A DNA stretch of 64,000 bases from Saccharopolyspora elongata (GCF_004348985.1 NZ_SMKW01000019.1:62001-126000), one strand, 5' to 3'; positions 52,222 through 61,617 are shown, counted from the first letter of the stretch. The notes: generated by a model not told the origin, from the letters alone. A program made the numbers and translations.

Positions 52222-53643
52222 ATGACATCCACGTCGATCGGGCCGGGACGAACCGGCACCGGACGGGCCCTGCTGGCAGTGCTCATGCCGGCGATCCTCG
52301 TCACGGTCACCGCAAGCGACATGGTCAACCTCATGCTCCCGTCGATCGGCGCGGAGTTCGGGGCGTCCGAAGCGGAACTGGCCTGGGTCGTCACGGGATT
52401 CCTGCTGATGTTCTCGGTCGGCATCCCGCTCTACGGCCGCCTCTCCGACCGGCTGGGCCTGCGGAGCCTCTTCGCCTTCGCCCTGGTGACCTACGCGGTC
52501 GGGAGCCTGGTCTGCGCGCTCGCCCCGGAACTCCTCGTGCTCGTGCTCGGGCGAATGGTGATGGGCGTCGGGGCGGCCGCGATACCCGTGCTGGCGATCA
52601 TCTCCGTCACCAGGCTGATGCCGGAGGACGAGCGGGGGATGGGGATCGGCGTGGTCTCCGCTGCCGCGGGCATCGGCACCGCCGCCGGGCCGGCGATCGG
52701 CGGCGGGCTCGGCCAGTTCCTCGGCTGGCCCGCGCTGTTCTGGCTCGTGCTCGTGGTCGCGCTGGTGCTGCTTCCCCCGGCGCTGCGCGTGCTCCCGGGC
52801 GAGGCTCCTACGGGGGCGAGTCGCTTCGACCTCCTCGGCGGCGTCCTGCTGGGAATCGGCGCCGGGCTGGTCCTGTTCGGCATCACCCAGGCGCAGGTGG
52901 CCGGCTTCGGCGCGCCGTCTTCCTGGGGCAGCCTCCTGGTCGCGGTCGTGGCGATCGCGTTGTTCGGGTGGCGCACCGCTCGCGTCGCGCAGCCCTTCGT
53001 CCCGCCCGCGCTGTTCGCCAACCGGGTCTACCGGGCCGCGGTCGTCGTCGCGTTCCTGGCCATGGCGGTCAACCTCGGCGGCCTGGTCTTCGTCCCGCTG
53101 CTGGTGGTCGACGTCAACGGCCTCGCCCCGGGCGCGGGCGCCCTGGTCATGATCCCGGCCGGGGTCGCCGTCGCCGTCCTCTCGCCGCTGATCGGCCGTC
53201 TCGCCGACCGCATCGGCACCCGGCCCCTGGTGCTGGCCGGGCTCGCGACGATCGGGGTGTTCGCCCTGTTCCTCTCGACCGCCACGGGAGGCGCGTCGGT
53301 GATCCCCGCCGGGATCGGCATCCTCGGGCTCAGCGTCGGCTTCATCTTCGTGATCACGCCGATCATCAGCGCCGCGGCGAGCGCGCTGCCGGGCGATCAG
53401 GTGGGCGTCGGCCTCGGAATCCTCCAGGGCGCGCAGTTCCTCGGCGCCGGCACCGGCCCGGCCCTGTTCGGCGTGCTGGTCGCCGCGAGGCTGCAAAGCG
53501 GCAGCAACGCCATCAACCCCTTCTACGGCGGCCAGGCCGGGGCCGCCTACTCCGATGCGTTCCTGGCGATGGCCGTGGTCGTCGTCCTCGCGTTGATCGT
53601 CGCCTTCCGGATGCGTCCCGCAGCAACGTCGCGGGACAGCTGA
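52222..53643 (+). CDS. MFS drug/metabolite exporter (DHA2-type, 14 helices)
   Basis: A 473-residue transporter with about 14 hydrophobic segments. Motif A is GIPLYGRLSDRLGLRSLF, and motif C-like GIGTAAGPAIGGGLGQFLGW lies in helix 5. The ATG at 52222 has GGAGGAG eight bases upstream. It lies behind an Rrf2 regulator whose operator is repeated in front of it, so it is probably induced by the Rrf2 ligand. Substrate not predictable. Confidence 0.93.
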   Translation: MTSTSIGPGRTGTGRALLAVLMPAILVTVTASDMVNLMLPSIGAEFGASEAELAWVVTGFLLMFSVGIPLYGRLSDRLGLRSLFAFALVTYAVGSLVCALAPELLVLVLGRMVMGVGAAAIPVLAIISVTRLMPEDERGMGIGVVSAAAGIGTAAGPAIGGGLGQFLGWPALFWLVLVVALVLLPPALRVLPGEAPTGASRFDLLGGVLLGIGAGLVLFGITQAQVAGFGAPSSWGSLLVAVVAIALFGWRTARVAQPFVPPALFANRVYRAAVVVAFLAMAVNLGGLVFVPLLVVDVNGLAPGAGALVMIPAGVAVAVLSPLIGRLADRIGTRPLVLAGLATIGVFALFLSTATGGASVIPAGIGILGLSVGFIFVITPIISAAASALPGDQVGVGLGILQGAQFLGAGTGPALFGVLVAARLQSGSNAINPFYGGQAGAAYSDAFLAMAVVVVLALIVAFRMRPAATSRDS

Positions 53644-54022
53644 AACACCCGCGCAACGCCGCCCGGGCGGCAGAGGCACAGATCGGCGAGCGCGATCCGA
53701 TGCCGGGCTCAAGCGTTTTCATCGAAATGATCCGATTTTCTACCTGAATGTCGTAACGGGTCGGAAGATCATCGGGGACCGGACGTTTTCCATTGCTTGA
53801 AAGTGTGAATCCGCGCACTATCCGGCTAAATCGGCTAACGGCGCGGAACTGCGTTGATCGCCGGGTTCACGGCGGCCGTCCAGTCGTCCCGGATGCTCTA
53901 TTCGGCGGATGTGGGACGGCCGCCGTCGCCTTTCGGCTGCAATACCCGGAGCATCGGACCGGTGCGGTAATCTTCTCCGCTGGGGTTTATTTCACGGCCA
54001 GCTCTGGGAAGGGTGCCGAAGC
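53644..54022. other. Intergenic region upstream of the LysR gene
   Basis: About 380 bp. An AT-richer patch at about 53709-53760 stands out from the GC-rich surroundings and may hold a promoter. No gene, repeat or clear terminator is visible. Confidence 0.4.
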
Positions 54023-55015
54023 ATGTCCGAGTTGTGGGATGAGACGCAGAGGTTAACCAACCCGCTGATTTCCCGGAACCTGGTCTACTTCATCGCGCTG
54101 GCCGACGAGCTGCATTTCGGCCGGGCCGCCGAGCGGCTGTTCGTCACGCAGTCGGCGCTTTCCCAGGGCATCCGCTCCATGGAGCGCCTCCTCGGCGCGG
54201 AGCTGTTCGTCCGGAGCAGGCGGGGAGTTCGCCTCACCGACTCCGGGAAGATCCTGCTGGGCGAGGCGACCTGCATCCTCCGGCGGTCCGAGCGGATAGC
54301 CCGGACGATCCGGGAGGTGGCGGGCGGGAGCTCCGGCCGGATCCGCGTGCTGTACAGCAGGTCCGGTGTCCACTTGGGACAGCGGCGGCTCGTCGAGGAG
54401 TTCCGCGGCGAACACCCCGAGGTCGACGTGGTGACGATCGCGGGGTGGGCGTCGCACAACGTCGCCGAGCTCCGCTCGCGCAAGGCCGACGTGGCCTTCG
54501 TGCGCACGCCTCCCGGTCTTCCGGACATCGACTGCCGGGTCATCGGGGAGGAGGAGCTCGTGGCCGTCCTCCCCGCCGGTTCGCCGCTGGCCGCCCGCGA
54601 CCGCGTGACGCGGGAGGAGTTCCGGGCGCAGCCGGTCGTGATGTGGCAGCGGGAGAGCGGCCCGGAGTTCTACGACCGCGTCGTCGAACAGGTCTGGGGG
54701 CACGATGTGCCCGAGATCACTTCGGTCGAACCCGATTACGCCAACGTGATCGACGCGGTCTGCTCGGGTTCGGGAGTAGCCGTGCTGGACCGCTCGCTGG
54801 CCGAAAGCGCCGCGGCCGGCGGCGCCGTCTGCAGGCCCTTCGCCGGCCGGCGCCCGACCGGCGAGATTTCCCTGGCCTGGTTGAACAGCGACAACAGCCC
54901 GCTGGTCAGCAGGTTCGTCGAATTCGTCGCCGCCGAGGCGGGCCGGCACGGGCTCGCGGAGCCGGTGGAGCTGTCCGCCGCCCTCGCGCGGCAGGCGCGG
55001 GACAATCGGTTCTGA
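54023..55015 (+). CDS. LysR-family transcriptional regulator
   Basis: A 330-residue LysR regulator. The N-terminal winged helix (LVYFIALADELHFGRAAERL, FVTQSALSQGIRSMERLLGA) is followed by a periplasmic-binding-protein-like effector domain (about 105-310). The ATG at 54023 has a GGGAAGGG site upstream. It reads toward the DRE-TIM enzyme gene 105 bp downstream and probably controls that group. Confidence 0.93.
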   Translation: MSELWDETQRLTNPLISRNLVYFIALADELHFGRAAERLFVTQSALSQGIRSMERLLGAELFVRSRRGVRLTDSGKILLGEATCILRRSERIARTIREVAGGSSGRIRVLYSRSGVHLGQRRLVEEFRGEHPEVDVVTIAGWASHNVAELRSRKADVAFVRTPPGLPDIDCRVIGEEELVAVLPAGSPLAARDRVTREEFRAQPVVMWQRESGPEFYDRVVEQVWGHDVPEITSVEPDYANVIDAVCSGSGVAVLDRSLAESAAAGGAVCRPFAGRRPTGEISLAWLNSDNSPLVSRFVEFVAAEAGRHGLAEPVELSAALARQARDNRF

Positions 55016-55046
55016 TCAGACCATTAGAAAGTTTAATTAGAGGTCC
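55016..55046. promoter_or_regulatory. AT-rich box between LysR and the DRE-TIM gene
   Basis: GACC at 55019 and GGTC at 55042 bracket an AT-rich segment with two ATTAGA repeats. It contains T-N11-A-type spacing that LysR proteins favour. It lies about 75 bp upstream of the enzyme's start and is a candidate LysR site or promoter. Confidence 0.35.
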
Positions 55047-55120
55047 GAACGGGCGCGATGTAATGTCGCCTGCGGTCAACGGTGACCGCCTACTCCAACC
55101 ACCTGAAAGGGATCGGCTTC

Positions 55121-56380
55121 ATGCTGTCGTTTCCGGAGGGACATCAGCCGCGTTACAACGACTTTTCAATTCGAGCGATCTCGGATGAAACACTTCGCGA
55201 AGGTGGCGAGCGTGCTCCATTCGGCGCCGACGATTCGCGCAAGCTGCGGTTGATCGAGGCGGTCACCGGTGCCGGTGTCACCGACATCGACGTCGGCTCG
55301 GGGATCACCGAGGCGGCGTTCGTGCGCAACGTGCTGGACGCGAAGTACTTGATGGGCAGGATTCCGGAGCGGACGGAATTCTCGTTCAACCTGACTTTGA
55401 AGACGTGGGAACCGCTGTGCGAACAGCTGGAGCGCAACATTCCGCGCGAGTACCTCAAGGAGATGTACGTCAGCATCGGCATGATCGAGATCGACAGCGA
55501 GAACAAGCTGTTCGAACGGGTCGCCGAGCGGCTGCGCTCCATCGGCGTGGGGCGGCTGCGATCCAGCCTGCTCAACGCTTTCTCCGGCACCGTCGACGAG
55601 GACAAGTACGCCCACCTCAACGACCAGATCGAGCGCTGCCGGCAGCAGGGGATCTCGCTGGTCCGGATCAACGACTCCGTCGGCACCCTGCTCCCGGACG
55701 CGACCGCGATCCTGGCGGCCAACCTGGTGCACGACAACGCGGACTTCACCTTCTACCTGCACGGGCACAACGACCGCGGCATCGGCACGGCTAACTCGCT
55801 GGTGTCGGTCTTCCACGGATTCCAGATGATCGAGGGCGGCGTCGCCGGCGTCGGCAACCGGGCCGGGCTCGCCGAGCTGGAGTCGATCGCCGCCGTCTTC
55901 GCCGAGCGCAACATCACCGTCGAGGCCGCGGCGCTGGACATCGAGAAGCTCTCCGCCGCCGCGCGGCTCTCCGAGGAGGTCTTCCTGGCCGCCCCGGACC
56001 CGTACCGGGCGGTGAGCGGTTTCCTGGTGGAGAACGAGAACGCGGGCATCGTGAACGTGCCGGACTACCTCGGCGTGTCCCGGCCGGTGGACTACTTCCT
56101 CAACCGGATCGGCCTGTTCCCGGTCTACATCAAGCAGATCCTCGCCGAGGCCGGCGCGGATCCGGTCATGCTCAAGGACGACGAGCTGATCCAGCAGATC
56201 TACGTCCGCCTCGCCGAGCAGATGGACGAGCTGTACCAGCAGAAGCGCGTCGAGTACGACCGGCTCGCGGCGCAGATCAAGGCGTTCTACGCGGACATGG
56301 TGCGGCTGAACGACGTTCAGACCACCGCGCTGGAGGTCATCCGCGAGCGCGCCGACCGCGCCACCGTGGTCGGCGTCTGA
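55121..56380 (+). CDS. DRE-TIM metallolyase (isopropylmalate/homocitrate synthase-like)
   Basis: A 419-residue enzyme. The DRE-TIM signature DETLREGGERAPF (normally D-x-x-x-R-D/E-G) is at residues 21-33, the metal-binding HxH in YLHGHNDRGIG near 213, and EGGVAGVGNRAGLAELE near 239. Family members condense acetyl- or acyl-CoA with a 2-oxo acid, or cleave such products. The sequence is not an obvious LeuA, citramalate or HMG-CoA-lyase protein. It lacks the C-terminal LeuA regulatory domain and ends in a helical tail. The ATG at 55121 has AAAGGGA upstream; a GTG at 55082 is an alternative. Together with the following MFS gene it suggests synthesis and export of an organic acid or modified amino acid. 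Confidence 0.88.
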   Translation: MLSFPEGHQPRYNDFSIRAISDETLREGGERAPFGADDSRKLRLIEAVTGAGVTDIDVGSGITEAAFVRNVLDAKYLMGRIPERTEFSFNLTLKTWEPLCEQLERNIPREYLKEMYVSIGMIEIDSENKLFERVAERLRSIGVGRLRSSLLNAFSGTVDEDKYAHLNDQIERCRQQGISLVRINDSVGTLLPDATAILAANLVHDNADFTFYLHGHNDRGIGTANSLVSVFHGFQMIEGGVAGVGNRAGLAELESIAAVFAERNITVEAAALDIEKLSAAARLSEEVFLAAPDPYRAVSGFLVENENAGIVNVPDYLGVSRPVDYFLNRIGLFPVYIKQILAEAGADPVMLKDDELIQQIYVRLAEQMDELYQQKRVEYDRLAAQIKAFYADMVRLNDVQTTALEVIRERADRATVVGV

Positions 56381-56413
56381 AATGGCGCGGCCGGAACGGA
56401 TTGAACTCTCCTG

Positions 56414-57811
56414 ATGAACGAAAGCAGTTATGCGTCCCGGCTGACGGCCGCCGGTGTGGTGGCCGTCAGCATCGGGAACTTCCTCGTCGCCTTCGACGCG
56501 TCCTCGGTGAACGTGGCGTTGCCCAGCATCACCGCGTCCCTGCAGGCGTCGCCGGCCGAACAGCAGTGGTTCCTCGACGCCTACACGATTCCGCTGTGCG
56601 TCTTCCTGCTGACGGCGGGCGTCGCCGGTGACCGCTTCGGCGTCGCCCGCGTGTACCGGGTGTCGACGGCCGTGTTCGCCGTCGCCTCCCTGCTGTGCGC
56701 GCTGCCGATGTCGGGTTGGCAGCTGATCGCCGCGCGCGTGCTCCAGGGCGCCAGCGCGAGCTTCATGCTCCCGATGACGCTGTCCATCCTCACCAAGGGC
56801 ATTCCCGACCTGACCCGGCGCGCCCGCGCCATCGGCGGTTGGGGCGTGGTCGGCGGTGTGGCCATCGCGACCGCACCGCTGGCCGGCGGCCTGATCACCC
56901 AGTTCGTGGGCTGGCGGTGGCTGTTCCTGGTCAACATCCCGGTGTGCGTGTTCGCGCTGGTGCTGATCCGCGGTTTCCGCGACCCGGTGGCCGCTCCCGA
57001 GCGCCGTTTCACCGTGTTGCCGCAGTTGCTGTTCTGCCTCGCCCTGACGTTCCTCGCCGGTTCGTTGATCGAGGGCGCGCACTCGTCGTTCGCCAACCCC
57101 GTGGTGGTGGCCGCGCTGGTCGGTTTCGCCGTGGCCCTGGGCGCGCTCGCGCTGACCCAGGCGAAGGCCACGACGCCGCTGGTGCCGCGCGCGCTGTTCA
57201 CCCACCGCCCGTACCTGCTGGTCATCCTCTCCGGTGGCCTCTACCAGATCGGGTCCTACGGTTCGCTGCTGGTCCTGGCCCTCTTCCTGCAGCAGGAGCA
57301 CGGGCTGAACGCCGAGCAGGCGGGCTACGCCGCGCTGCCGTGCTGCGTGGCGTGGTTGTGCGGGAACCTGCTGGCGAGCCGGGTCACGCCAGGGGTCCGG
57401 CGCCGGATCATCCTGACCGCCACGCTGATCGGTGGGGTGGGCGGTGCGTCGGTCGCCGTGCTGTCGGTGACCGGATCGCTGGGCGCGACGCTGGCGGCGA
57501 CCGCGCTGATCGGTGTGCCGTCGGGACTGCTGGCGTCCTTGCTCAGCGCCGAGGCGATGCACCTGTGCCCGCCGGAGATCTCCGGCGCCGCGTCCGGCCT
57601 GCTGAACACCAGCAGGCAGGTGGGCATGACGATCGCCATCGCGGTGCTCGGCGGCCTCGGGTTCGCCTACCAGCTCCTCGTCCCGATGTTGGTCGTGGCG
57701 GGCGCGTTCCTGCTCGTCGGCGTCAGCTGCCTGTCGGCCTTCGCGCTGCGCGGGGACCACGGGCGGGCGGATGCGCCGAAGCAGCCGGTCACGGCCGACG
57801 GATCCCGGTGA
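56414..57811 (+). CDS. MFS exporter (DHA2-type)
   Basis: A 465-residue transporter with about 14 hydrophobic segments. FLVAFDASSVNVALPSITAS is the helix-1 pattern of DHA2 drug exporters, and motif A lies near DRFGVARVYR. It starts 33 bp after the DRE-TIM gene on the same strand and probably exports its product or a related metabolite. A 54-residue membrane peptide gene follows after 17 bp. Confidence 0.92.
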   Translation: MNESSYASRLTAAGVVAVSIGNFLVAFDASSVNVALPSITASLQASPAEQQWFLDAYTIPLCVFLLTAGVAGDRFGVARVYRVSTAVFAVASLLCALPMSGWQLIAARVLQGASASFMLPMTLSILTKGIPDLTRRARAIGGWGVVGGVAIATAPLAGGLITQFVGWRWLFLVNIPVCVFALVLIRGFRDPVAAPERRFTVLPQLLFCLALTFLAGSLIEGAHSSFANPVVVAALVGFAVALGALALTQAKATTPLVPRALFTHRPYLLVILSGGLYQIGSYGSLLVLALFLQQEHGLNAEQAGYAALPCCVAWLCGNLLASRVTPGVRRRIILTATLIGGVGGASVAVLSVTGSLGATLAATALIGVPSGLLASLLSAEAMHLCPPEISGAASGLLNTSRQVGMTIAIAVLGGLGFAYQLLVPMLVVAGAFLLVGVSCLSAFALRGDHGRADAPKQPVTADGSR

Positions 57812-57828
57812 GATAGCCAGCGGAGGGA

Positions 57829-57993
57829 ATGCCGGTGTTGACTTCTGTCGCGGGGGCGGTGGCCGCGGCATGGGTCCTGGCCGGCCTGGTCGTCGGCGCG
57901 GGCCGGTACCGGCACCGGCTCGCGCGGGCGTACCGCCGCGCGGCGTCGCGGTGCGACCAGTGGTACGAGCTGCGGTCGAAAAGCTGGTTCTGA
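57829..57993 (+). CDS. Small single-helix membrane protein, 54 residues
   Basis: Opens MPVLTSVAGAVAAAWVLAGL (a membrane helix, residues about 4-24). A strongly basic stretch follows (RYRHRLARAYRRAASR), and it ends SKSWF. GGAGGG directly precedes the ATG, closer than usual. It lies 17 bp after the MFS gene and is followed by a strong hairpin, so it looks like the last gene of the LysR/DRE-TIM/MFS group. I know no family. It may assist the exporter or be spurious. Confidence 0.5.
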   Translation: MPVLTSVAGAVAAAWVLAGLVVGAGRYRHRLARAYRRAASRCDQWYELRSKSWF

Positions 57994-58037
57994 AGCGGGA
58001 ATTCACACGTGGGCGGGATGGCTCCCGACCCGCACGA

Positions 58038-58076
58038 CGGTGCTCCTCCTCGACGGCCGGGCGAGGAGGAGCACCG
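58038..58076 (+). terminator. Strong stem-loop (15-bp perfect stem)
   Basis: CGGTGCTCCTCCTCG (58038-58052) pairs perfectly with CGAGGAGGAGCACCG (58062-58076) around a 9-base loop. It lies 45 bp after the 54-residue gene and probably ends that transcription unit. Confidence 0.75.
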
Positions 58077-58530
58077 GTGCGCTCGCCCCGATCCCGTCGC
58101 CCGATCCCAGGTCGTGACGAGCATCCGCGACGCTCGCCTGATCGGGACCCGGCCACGGCTGTTGCTCCGGCGGACGGGGATTCCGGTCGACCCGGCCTTC
58201 TGATCGACGCCTGTTGCCGGCTCGCGGTCGTAGCGGAGATCCGCTTGCTGAGCCAAAACCGAGGACTGTCTGCTTTGGACGGTCAGTGGTTGCGCTGGGA
58301 GCTGGAACGAGCCGACGAGGCACCGGATCCGGGGTACCTGGGCGATTTACGTGGTCGACGCGGACGGTGTTGACCACATGACTCTCCGCGCCACCGTTGC
58401 CCTGCGACATGTTGCCGACGTGGCGTGTGCTGGCACTCGACGAGGTGCAGTTCGTGTCCGCGTTCGGAGCAGATGTGGTGGCGAGGTCTCGCGGTCGATC
58501 GGCTGGTGGCTTCAAGGTGGTGAAGCGAAC
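58077..58530. other. Gene-poor segment before the tandem repeat array
   Basis: About 450 bp with only short, unrecognisable frames on both strands. A piece reading LLIDACCRLAVVAEIRLLSQ (from about 58200) could be a remnant, but it matches nothing I know. No gene is supported. Confidence 0.4.
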
Positions 58531-59089
58531 GGCCTGTTCATCTCGCCTATCGGGGCGAACGGGCCGTTCACTCCGTGTCAGCCGATGCCCGCGACGCCGG
58601 GCGGTCGCAGCGAGCGGCCTGTTCATCTCGCCTATCGGGGCGAACGGGCCGTTCACTCCGTGCCAGGCGATGCTCGCCGACGCCGGGTGGTCGCAGCGAG
58701 CGGCCTGTTCATCTCGCCTATCGGGGCGAACGGGCCGTTCACTCCGTGCCAGGCGATGCTCGCCGACGCCGGGTGGTCGCAGCGAGCGGCCTGTTCATCT
58801 CGCCTATCGGGGCGAACGGGCCGTTCACTCCGTGCCAGGCGATGCTCGCCGACGCCGGGTGGTCGCAGCGAGCGGCCTGTTCATCTCGCCTATCGGGGCG
58901 AACGGGCCGTTCACTCCGTGCCAGGCGATGCTCGCCGACGCCGGGTGGTCGCAGCGAGCGGCCTGTTCATCTCGCCTATCGGGGCGAACGGGCCGTTCAC
59001 TCCGTGCCAGGCGATGCTCGCCGACGCCGGGTGGTCGCAGCGAGCGGCCTGTTCATCTCGCCTATCGGGGCGAACGGGCCGTTCACTCC
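58531..59089. repeat. 86-bp tandem repeat array (six full units and a half unit)
   Basis: The word GCCTGTTCATCTCGCC begins at 58531, 58617, 58703, 58789, 58875, 58961 and 59047, exactly 86 bp apart. Units 2-6 appear identical; unit 1 differs at several positions, and the last stops after about 43 bp. Each unit has two possible stems: GGCCTGTTC with GAACGGGCC (one G-T pair), and GCTCGC with GCGAGC. Because 86 is not a multiple of three, the reading frame changes in each unit and the array is not protein-coding. It lies 50 bp past the stop of the convergent GNAT-AAA gene. Confidence 0.95.
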
Positions 59090-59140
59090 ACACCTGCCAA
59101 CGACGACGCACCACTGCGCCAACGGGTTCGCAAACAGCAT

Positions 59141-60415
59141 CTACAGCCGGGTGTACGCGTCGATGTCGCGCTCGAAGTCGGTGATGGCCTCCGCGGTGAG
59201 CGTGGGGCGGGTGTCCGCGATCGCCTGCAGGTACTCGTCGGTCGTCGCGAGGTCTCCGCGCTCGTGCAGCACGTCGCGCTCGAACGCGGTCTGCGCGCCC
59301 TGGCGCGCCGCGAACTCGATGTCCGCCGGGGTGAACAACTCCGTCCGCTCCACCAGCAGGTCCAGGTCGACGTTGTCGCGCGCCGGGCCGAGGTAGCGGG
59401 ACCAGATCGCCCGGCGCGCGGGCGGATCCGGCGGCCCCACCGGGATCAGGTAGTCGAACCGGCCCGGCCGCAGGAAGGCCGGGTCCAGCGAGCTCACCGC
59501 GTTGGTGGCGCACACCAGCAGGCGGTGGTCGTGCTCGCGGAAGCCCGGGATGAGCTTGAGCAGTTCGTTGGTCACCCCGTGCGCTGCGCCCACCGCCGGG
59601 CTGGAGCGGGTCCCGGCGATCTCCTCGACCTCGTCGATGAACAGCACCAGGTCGTCGAGCTCCTCCAGCTCGGCGAACACCTCCCGCAGGGAGGCCGCCA
59701 GCCCGTCCGGGGAGGACGCGGCGAGGCGGGACGGGAACAGCTCCACGAACGGCCAGTTCAGCCGGGAGGCGATCGCCTTGGCGAAGCTGGTCTTGCCGGT
59801 GCCCGGCGGCCCGAACAGGACGATCGCCTTGGGCGGCAGGACGCCGTGGCGCTCGGCCTGCTCGTGGTGGGAGATCGGCAGCACGACCCGGCGTTCGATG
59901 ACGTCCTTCTCCCGACGCATGCCCGCCAGCGCGTCCCACCCGCCGGGCGGCAGGAGCCTGCCGCCGAGGTGTTCGAGGACGTCGAAGTCGGCGGGGTCGA
60001 GCTCCTGGACCTTCTCGAAGTAGGTCAGGTCGGTGCGGGGCCGGTAGCCGGAGTTCACCATCGCCCGGAAGCCCGCGGCCCCCTCCGACACCAGGCTGGC
60101 GATGCGGTGCACCCCCGCACTGCGGAGCTTCTTCTCCAGCTCGGCCAGCAGCGCGCTGCCGATGCCGCGGTTGCGCCACCGGGCGTCGAGGGCGAACAGC
60201 GCCAGCCAGGCCCGGTCGCCCTCGACCTTCGCCGCCGCCATGCCGACGACGTCTTGCTGCACCACCGCGACCAGGGCCGGATGCCCGGCCCGCGCGAGCG
60301 ACACCACCTCGGCGGCGGAGAACGCCGGCTCGCCGCCTTCCCTGCTCTGGTCCCAGATGTGGATCGCCTGGTCCAGGTCGTCGTCGTGGAAATCGCGCAC
60401 CCGCCAAGTCGGCAC
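59141..60415 (-). CDS. GNAT acetyltransferase - AAA+ ATPase fusion
   Basis: A 424-residue two-domain protein. Residues 1-135 are a GNAT domain (ARWRNRGIGSALLAELEKKL is the acetyl-CoA loop Q/RxxGxG/A). Residues about 155-424 are an AAA+ ATPase with Walker A FGPPGTGKTSFAKAI near 200, Walker B LVLFIDEVEEIAGT near 253, sensor ATNAVSSLDPAFLRPGRFD and the usual arginine finger region. The GTG at 60415 has GGGAGG six bases upstream. The fusion suggests an acetylation activity coupled to a remodelling ATPase of the FtsH/VPS4 type; targets are unknown. Confidence 0.9.
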   Translation of the reverse strand: MPTWRVRDFHDDDLDQAIHIWDQSREGGEPAFSAAEVVSLARAGHPALVAVVQQDVVGMAAAKVEGDRAWLALFALDARWRNRGIGSALLAELEKKLRSAGVHRIASLVSEGAAGFRAMVNSGYRPRTDLTYFEKVQELDPADFDVLEHLGGRLLPPGGWDALAGMRREKDVIERRVVLPISHHEQAERHGVLPPKAIVLFGPPGTGKTSFAKAIASRLNWPFVELFPSRLAASSPDGLAASLREVFAELEELDDLVLFIDEVEEIAGTRSSPAVGAAHGVTNELLKLIPGFREHDHRLLVCATNAVSSLDPAFLRPGRFDYLIPVGPPDPPARRAIWSRYLGPARDNVDLDLLVERTELFTPADIEFAARQGAQTAFERDVLHERGDLATTDEYLQAIADTRPTLTAEAITDFERDIDAYTRL

Positions 60416-60711
60416 GGCCCACCTCCCGGTCTTCCGCGCTGCGCGGCCGCGCCGGCCGCGAGCTTGTGTCGGGCAGTACGAGTCGGGATTTTCTGCGGTG
60501 CCGTGCCGCCTTCGCAGCGGCCGAATCGGCACTGGCAGAATTCTCCGCCGGGCATTCGGGGAAAGTCAAAGAGACATTTCCGATTTCGCAATAGGTCGCA
60601 CCTACTTGCGCGCCGGGACTCCGTGTGCATGCGACGTCACGCGGTGTCGCAAGTCTGCTTTCGCATCCCGGGATAGGATGTTCTGCGGCCCTCTGGCGTT
60701 AGGTGAACAAA

Positions 60712-61614
60712 ATGCTCTTCCGGCAGCTCGAGTACTTGGTGGCATTGTCGCGCGAACGGCATTTCGTGCGCGCCGCGCAAGCGTGCTCCGTTTCGCAGCC
60801 GGCGCTGTCCGAGGCGATTCGGAAGCTGGAGGAGGAACTCGACGTCCCGCTGATCCGCCGCGAGCGCCGTTTCCAGGGCCTGACGCCGGAAGGCGAACGC
60901 ATCGTCCGCTGGGCCGAGAAGATCCTTGCCGACCGGGATTCGATGCGGCTGGAGGTGAGCGCCCTGCGCACCGGGCTGACCGGTCAGCTCTCGATCGGCG
61001 TCATCCCGACGGCCGCGCCCGCGGTGCCGCCGCTCACGGCGCGGTTCTGCGCGGAACACCCGCTCGCCCGCGTGCAGGTCATGGCCGATCTGCCCACCGA
61101 CGAGATCTTCCGGCGGCTGCAGAACTTCGAGCTCGACGTCGCGATCGGTTACCTCGCCGACGCCGAGGCGGCCGGCATGGTTAGCGTTGCGCTGTACCGG
61201 GAGCGGTACGTGCTGCTGACGCCCGCCGAGGGGGAGTTCGCCACCCGCGAGTCGGTCACCTGGGCGGAGGCCGGGCGGGTGCCGCTGTGCCTGCTGACGC
61301 CGTCGATGCGCGGCCGGCGCACCCTGGACGGGGTCTTCGCCGAAATCGGGATTTCGCCCGTCCCGCAACTGGAAACCGACTCGATCGCGGGGTTGTGCGC
61401 GCACGTCGCGACGGGGCGGTGGTCCAGCATCGTGCCCGCCCCGTTCGCCCGGGCCATCAGCGACACGGCCGGCGTGAAGGCCGTTCCGCTGGTGGCCCCG
61501 GACCACGAGGCGCGGGTCGGCCTGGTGATGACCGCGCGGGAGCCCGGATCGGTGATGGGCCGGGCGTTCATCGAGGTCGCGCGGTCGGTGGATGTGGCCG
61601 GAGCGCTGGAGTGA
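60712..61614 (+). CDS. LysR-family regulator near formate dehydrogenase genes
   Basis: A 300-residue LysR regulator. The winged helix (RQLEYLVALSRERHFVRAAQ, then VSQPALSEAIRKLEEELDV) is followed by an effector domain to about residue 290. The ATG at 60712 has AGGTG six bases upstream; a GTG at 60703 is possible. It ends three bases from the convergent fdhD gene. LysR genes of this kind often accompany formate dehydrogenase loci, so it may regulate fdhD and the molybdoenzyme; inference only. Confidence 0.92.
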   Translation: MLFRQLEYLVALSRERHFVRAAQACSVSQPALSEAIRKLEEELDVPLIRRERRFQGLTPEGERIVRWAEKILADRDSMRLEVSALRTGLTGQLSIGVIPTAAPAVPPLTARFCAEHPLARVQVMADLPTDEIFRRLQNFELDVAIGYLADAEAAGMVSVALYRERYVLLTPAEGEFATRESVTWAEAGRVPLCLLTPSMRGRRTLDGVFAEIGISPVPQLETDSIAGLCAHVATGRWSSIVPAPFARAISDTAGVKAVPLVAPDHEARVGLVMTAREPGSVMGRAFIEVARSVDVAGALE

Positions 61615-61617
61615 GTC

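Noticed and set aside
58531-59089. A repetitive surface protein encoded by the tandem array
   Set aside because: Open frames exist on both strands, but the 86-bp period shifts frame each unit, giving no repeating peptide and no plausible start.
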